Positions 6,245-8,539 of a stretch of DNA of 8,539 bases are shown piece after piece; positions within the stretch are counted from its first letter, which is position 1, and every line of letters begins with the position of its first letter. The stretch lies in NCBI GenBank assembly GCA_049669185.1, contig JBATKF010000513.1, positions 1-8,539 of the forward strand, given 5' to 3'. Source of the stretch: Thiosocius sp049669185 (lineage in GTDB: Bacteria; Pseudomonadota; Gammaproteobacteria; Chromatiales; Chromatiaceae). The position numbers and the translations under genes are program-made. The notes beneath the pieces were generated by a model that was given only the letters and a program-made list of their open reading frames with translations, searched no databases and was not told the DNA's origin.

Positions 6245-8257
6245 TCAACTGCCGATCTCACCACCGTCGTCTTTGGTAATCGCCACGACCGACGGACGCG
6301 GCGGCATACCGTCCTTGAAATCGGGCCAGCGGGTGGCGGGATCTTCGAAGGTCGAGCTGCGCTCGAAACCCGGAAAATCTTTCGTACCGTCGGTCGCCGG
6401 ATGCTGCACGGCAACGAACAGCGTCTTGCCGTCCGGGGTGAAACAGGGGCCACACATCTCCGCACCGACCGGCACGCGGAAGAACATGCGTCCGGTGCCC
6501 TTGGCCGGGCCCTGGGTATCCAGCGCCCAGACCCCGTCCGCGGTGCCCGAGGCCTTTTTCCAGTTGCTGCCCTGATCGGTCGTGACCCACAGCCGTCCCT
6601 GCGGATCGACGGAGCAGTTGTCGGGGCATGCGAACCAGCCGTCTTGCGAGGTCGCCGGATTCCACAGCGCTGCCACGGCCGGATCCGCCGGGTTGCCGGC
6701 CTTGACCAGGATATCCCAGCGCGCCGCGGTCGCCGCATGGTCGCCATCGGCGGGCGTCAATTCCAGCACATGTCCCCAGATATTGCCGGCGCGCGGATTG
6801 GCCGCATCTACCGCCTCGGGCTCTCGCTTCGAATTATTGGTCAGCATCACATAGACCCTGCCGTTCACTGGATTGGGTTCGACGTCCTCTGGCCGGTCCA
6901 TCGGCGTGGCGCCGAGCAGCGTGGCGGCGCGGCGTGCCTCGATAACCACATCGGCTTGGCTGTCGAAGCCGTTGTCCGCGGTCAATGCACCCTGGCCATG
7001 GACCAGCGGCAGCCAGTTCATCGTGCCGTCCGCCTCGAATCGGGCGACGTACAAAGTGCCGGCATCCAGCAGGTCGCGGTTGGCCGCGCGATTGCCCATG
7101 TCGACGCGCCCGTCCGTGACGAACTTGTAGAGATACTCAAAGCGCTGGTCGTCGCCGGAATACACCACCAGGCGGCCGTCCTTGTTGACGATCGACTCGG
7201 CACCTTCATGCTTGAACCGACCCAGCGCCGTGCGCTTTACCGGCATTGCATCGGGATCGAGCGGATCGACCTCGACGACCCAGCCATAACGATTCCCCGC
7301 ATTCGGTTCGGCATTCAGATCGAAGCGCTTGTGGTACCTCGCCCAAGCATAACGGTTCCCCGGCACACCATAGCGCTGGTAATTGGCCTTCTCGGGATTG
7401 CCCTCCAGGCTGCCCATGAAATAGTAGTGGAAGTTCTCCTCGGCCATGAGATACGTGCCCCATGGCGTAATGCCCCCGGCGCAGTTGTTGATGGTGCCGA
7501 TGACCTTTGTACCTGAGGGATCTTCAGCGGTTTGCAGCCGCGCATGTCCGGCAGCGGGGCCGGCGACGCGCATCGCCGTGTCGAGCGCATTGATGCGTCG
7601 CGCGTAGCGGCTATCCGGGACTACCCGCCATTTGCCACCTTCCTGCCTGATCTCGATGACAGATCCACCGTGACAGGCCATCTCGATGTCGACCAGCTCC
7701 GGTGTCAACTTGCTGAATGCCTTGTCGTGCTTGCCGTAACCGGGAAACATCACCTCTTCGTCGGTGTACTCGTGGTTGACGCACAGCAATCCGTGGTCGC
7801 TGTTGTCTGACCCGAAAGGCAGCGGGACGAATCCGATGAAGTCGTTGTTGTAGCCGAACTGGCCAAGCTGCGCCGCGGCGCTCTGCGCCATCGGATCGAA
7901 GGCGGGCGCGCCGCTCAGGACCGGATCACCCCAGCGGATCAGGATGTCGGCACTGTAGCCGGGGGCGACGTGGTGGGTCTGGTCGACGCCATGCGCAATC
8001 TCCTCGAAGGCAAAACCGGACGCAGCGGCCGAGGCCTTGCCCGACGCCGATATCGCTTCGGCTTCGCCACCCAGGGACAGGCGTGCCAGCGTACCGACCG
8101 CCACGACCCCGAGGGCGCCCTTCAACAGCTCGCGCCGATTGAAGCGTCTGTGGATCAAATCGCCCAGCGTGGGCTCCTGGGAGGGATTGACCGGGATATC
8201 CTCCAGCGCTTCGAAATACTCACCACGGCTGGAAAACTCATCGTCTTTTATTGGCAT
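6245..8257 (-). CDS. phoX: PhoX-family (DUF839) alkaline phosphatase, Tat-exported
   Basis: Encodes 670 residues from the ATG at 8257, chosen because GGAG lies 9 nt upstream; an in-frame TTG at 8362 would add 35 residues that look non-coding and cover the Pho box. A twin-arginine signal, FNRRELLKG (RR 41-42) followed by a hydrophobic stretch to about 62 and AEA near 66-68, predicts export folded with its metals. PhoX signatures follow in order: CVNHEY (159-164); NNCAGGITPWGTYLMAEEN (257-275) with the conserved Cys259; FKHEGAES (348-355); YSGDDQRFEYLYKF; MDRPEDVEPNP (453-463) then VYVMLTNN. In characterised PhoX these elements surround an iron-calcium active site that hydrolyses phosphomonoesters in the periplasm. 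The length is near the family norm and no frameshift is seen. It is transcribed alone, probably under phosphate starvation. Some DUF839 proteins have unproven substrates, so the exact phosphoester is uncertain. Confidence 0.92.
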   Translation of the reverse strand: MPIKDDEFSSRGEYFEALEDIPVNPSQEPTLGDLIHRRFNRRELLKGALGVVAVGTLARLSLGGEAEAISASGKASAAASGFAFEEIAHGVDQTHHVAPGYSADILIRWGDPVLSGAPAFDPMAQSAAAQLGQFGYNNDFIGFVPLPFGSDNSDHGLLCVNHEYTDEEVMFPGYGKHDKAFSKLTPELVDIEMACHGGSVIEIRQEGGKWRVVPDSRYARRINALDTAMRVAGPAAGHARLQTAEDPSGTKVIGTINNCAGGITPWGTYLMAEENFHYYFMGSLEGNPEKANYQRYGVPGNRYAWARYHKRFDLNAEPNAGNRYGWVVEVDPLDPDAMPVKRTALGRFKHEGAESIVNKDGRLVVYSGDDQRFEYLYKFVTDGRVDMGNRAANRDLLDAGTLYVARFEADGTMNWLPLVHGQGALTADNGFDSQADVVIEARRAATLLGATPMDRPEDVEPNPVNGRVYVMLTNNSKREPEAVDAANPRAGNIWGHVLELTPADGDHAATAARWDILVKAGNPADPAVAALWNPATSQDGWFACPDNCSVDPQGRLWVTTDQGSNWKKASGTADGVWALDTQGPAKGTGRMFFRVPVGAEMCGPCFTPDGKTLFVAVQHPATDGTKDFPGFERSSTFEDPATRWPDFKDGMPPRPSVVAITKDDGGEIGS

Positions 8258-8313
8258 GCCGGATATCTCCCTCTGAATCATCTCGCGTCGGCCGCTGGGT
8301 CGCGACCGCCGGT

Positions 8314-8347
8314 AAGCTATCGATCGTGTGTGACATATAGATGACCA
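8314..8347 (-). promoter_or_regulatory. Candidate Pho box and promoter of phoX
   Basis: On the minus strand TGGTCAT-CTAT-ATGTCAC (8347 to 8330) matches the PhoB layout of two heptamers like CTGTCAT separated by 4 nt, with 5 of 7 matches each; the final C of the second is also common. Ten nt further lies TAGCTT (8319-8314), a weak -10 at the distance usual for Pho promoters. It is 57 nt before the phoX start. The order and spacing fit PhoB control, but the hexamer is poor. Confidence 0.5.
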
Positions 8348-8391
8348 GATCCGCAAACACAAAGCGGGGTGATCAGCCTGCTTGTGTCGTT

Positions 8392-8404
8392 GGAGTCAGA
8401 CCCC
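8392..8404. repeat. Copy of the GAGTCnGACCCC motif upstream of phoX
   Basis: GAGTCAGACCCC at 8393-8404 differs by one base from GAGTCTGACCCC at 6224-6235, in the same orientation. The two copies lie on either side of the phoX transcription unit including its candidate Pho box. The motif resembles REP-like dispersed sequences. Confidence 0.4.
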
Positions 8405-8424
8405 TTGGCCTCCACGGCGTCCCT

Positions 8425-8437
8425 CGGATTGAATCCG
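8425..8437. repeat. Small perfect palindrome between two genes
   Basis: CGGATT-G-AATCCG is a perfect inverted repeat with 6-nt arms, about 25 nt after the stop of the gene at the right edge. The single-base centre is too tight for a hairpin, so a dimeric protein site is more natural than a terminator. No partner regulator is identified. Confidence 0.3.
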
Positions 8438-8461
8438 CCGGGGCGCATGTCCGTATTCGGG

Positions 8462-8539
8462 TTAATTGGTCTGCTCGAGATCCGGTTCAGCGAGCGACGC
8501 CAGCAGCGCGCTGCGCGCCGAGTCGCGCAGGCGCAGCGC
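8462..8539 (-). CDS. Partial 3' end of an unidentified gene
   Basis: The last 25 codons plus TAA of a gene that enters from the right edge: a basic, Ala/Leu/Arg-rich helix (ALRLRDSARSALLASLAEP) then an acidic tail DLEQTN. Third codon positions are strongly GC (21 of 25), as expected for a gene of this genome. The plus-strand frame from ATG 8447 is also open but uses TTA and is less biased, so the minus frame is preferred. The family cannot be told from this fragment. Confidence 0.5.
   Translation of the reverse strand, partial: ALRLRDSARSALLASLAEPDLEQTN

Noticed and set aside
6089..7516. Long open frame on the plus strand (475 codons)
   Set aside because: It is antisense to the well-supported PhoX and antitoxin genes, and its translation is Arg/His/Gly-rich with no domain pattern; such frames are common opposite high-GC genes.
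8447..8539. Plus-strand frame starting at ATG 8447 and running off the edge
   Set aside because: It overlaps the minus-strand fragment, which has a stronger third-position GC bias; the plus frame also uses TTA and has no clear ribosome site.

Overview
The window is high-GC DNA with dense, closely spaced genes. It carries a Tat-exported PhoX-type phosphatase, a type II secretion/type IV pseudopilin, a membrane GGDEF-EAL protein and small toxin-antitoxin modules. This mix suggests a free-living proteobacterium, most likely a gammaproteobacterium. No rRNA, tRNA or CRISPR array is visible, so the assignment is inference from gene content only.

Layout. (a) 1-195, minus: 5' end of a gene that runs off the left edge, possibly a GAF-domain sensor or adaptor protein. 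(b) 196-392: divergent regulatory region with a 10-nt direct repeat, a candidate promoter and a cluster of TTCTA repeats. (c) 393-1617, plus: two overlapping genes, a helix-turn-helix protein and an AbiEii-like nucleotidyltransferase, read as a toxin-antitoxin-like module. (d) 1618-2021: 404 bases without a gene, holding a hairpin and several REP-like palindromes. (e) 2022-5350, plus: a two-gene unit, a GspG-like pseudopilin followed 11 nt later by a 940-residue membrane sensor with a degenerate GGDEF domain and an intact EAL domain, probably a c-di-GMP phosphodiesterase. (f) 5461-6117, minus: a Phd-type antitoxin and PIN-domain toxin operon, with a perfect 17-nt palindrome just upstream of the antitoxin. 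(g) 6245-8257, minus: a PhoX-family (DUF839) alkaline phosphatase with a twin-arginine signal and a candidate Pho box upstream. Near-identical 12-nt motifs lie on both sides of it. (h) 8462-8539, minus: the last 25 codons of a gene running off the right edge.

Working together. Chromosomal-type genes (pseudopilin plus c-di-GMP enzyme; phosphate scavenging) are interspersed with two less GC-rich toxin-antitoxin-like cassettes and palindromic repeats, which suggests a patch that accumulates inserted DNA. The most unusual points are the pseudopilin/phosphodiesterase pair and the HTH/nucleotidyltransferase pair with its own repeat-rich operator. The phosphatase and the PIN cassette look like known families.
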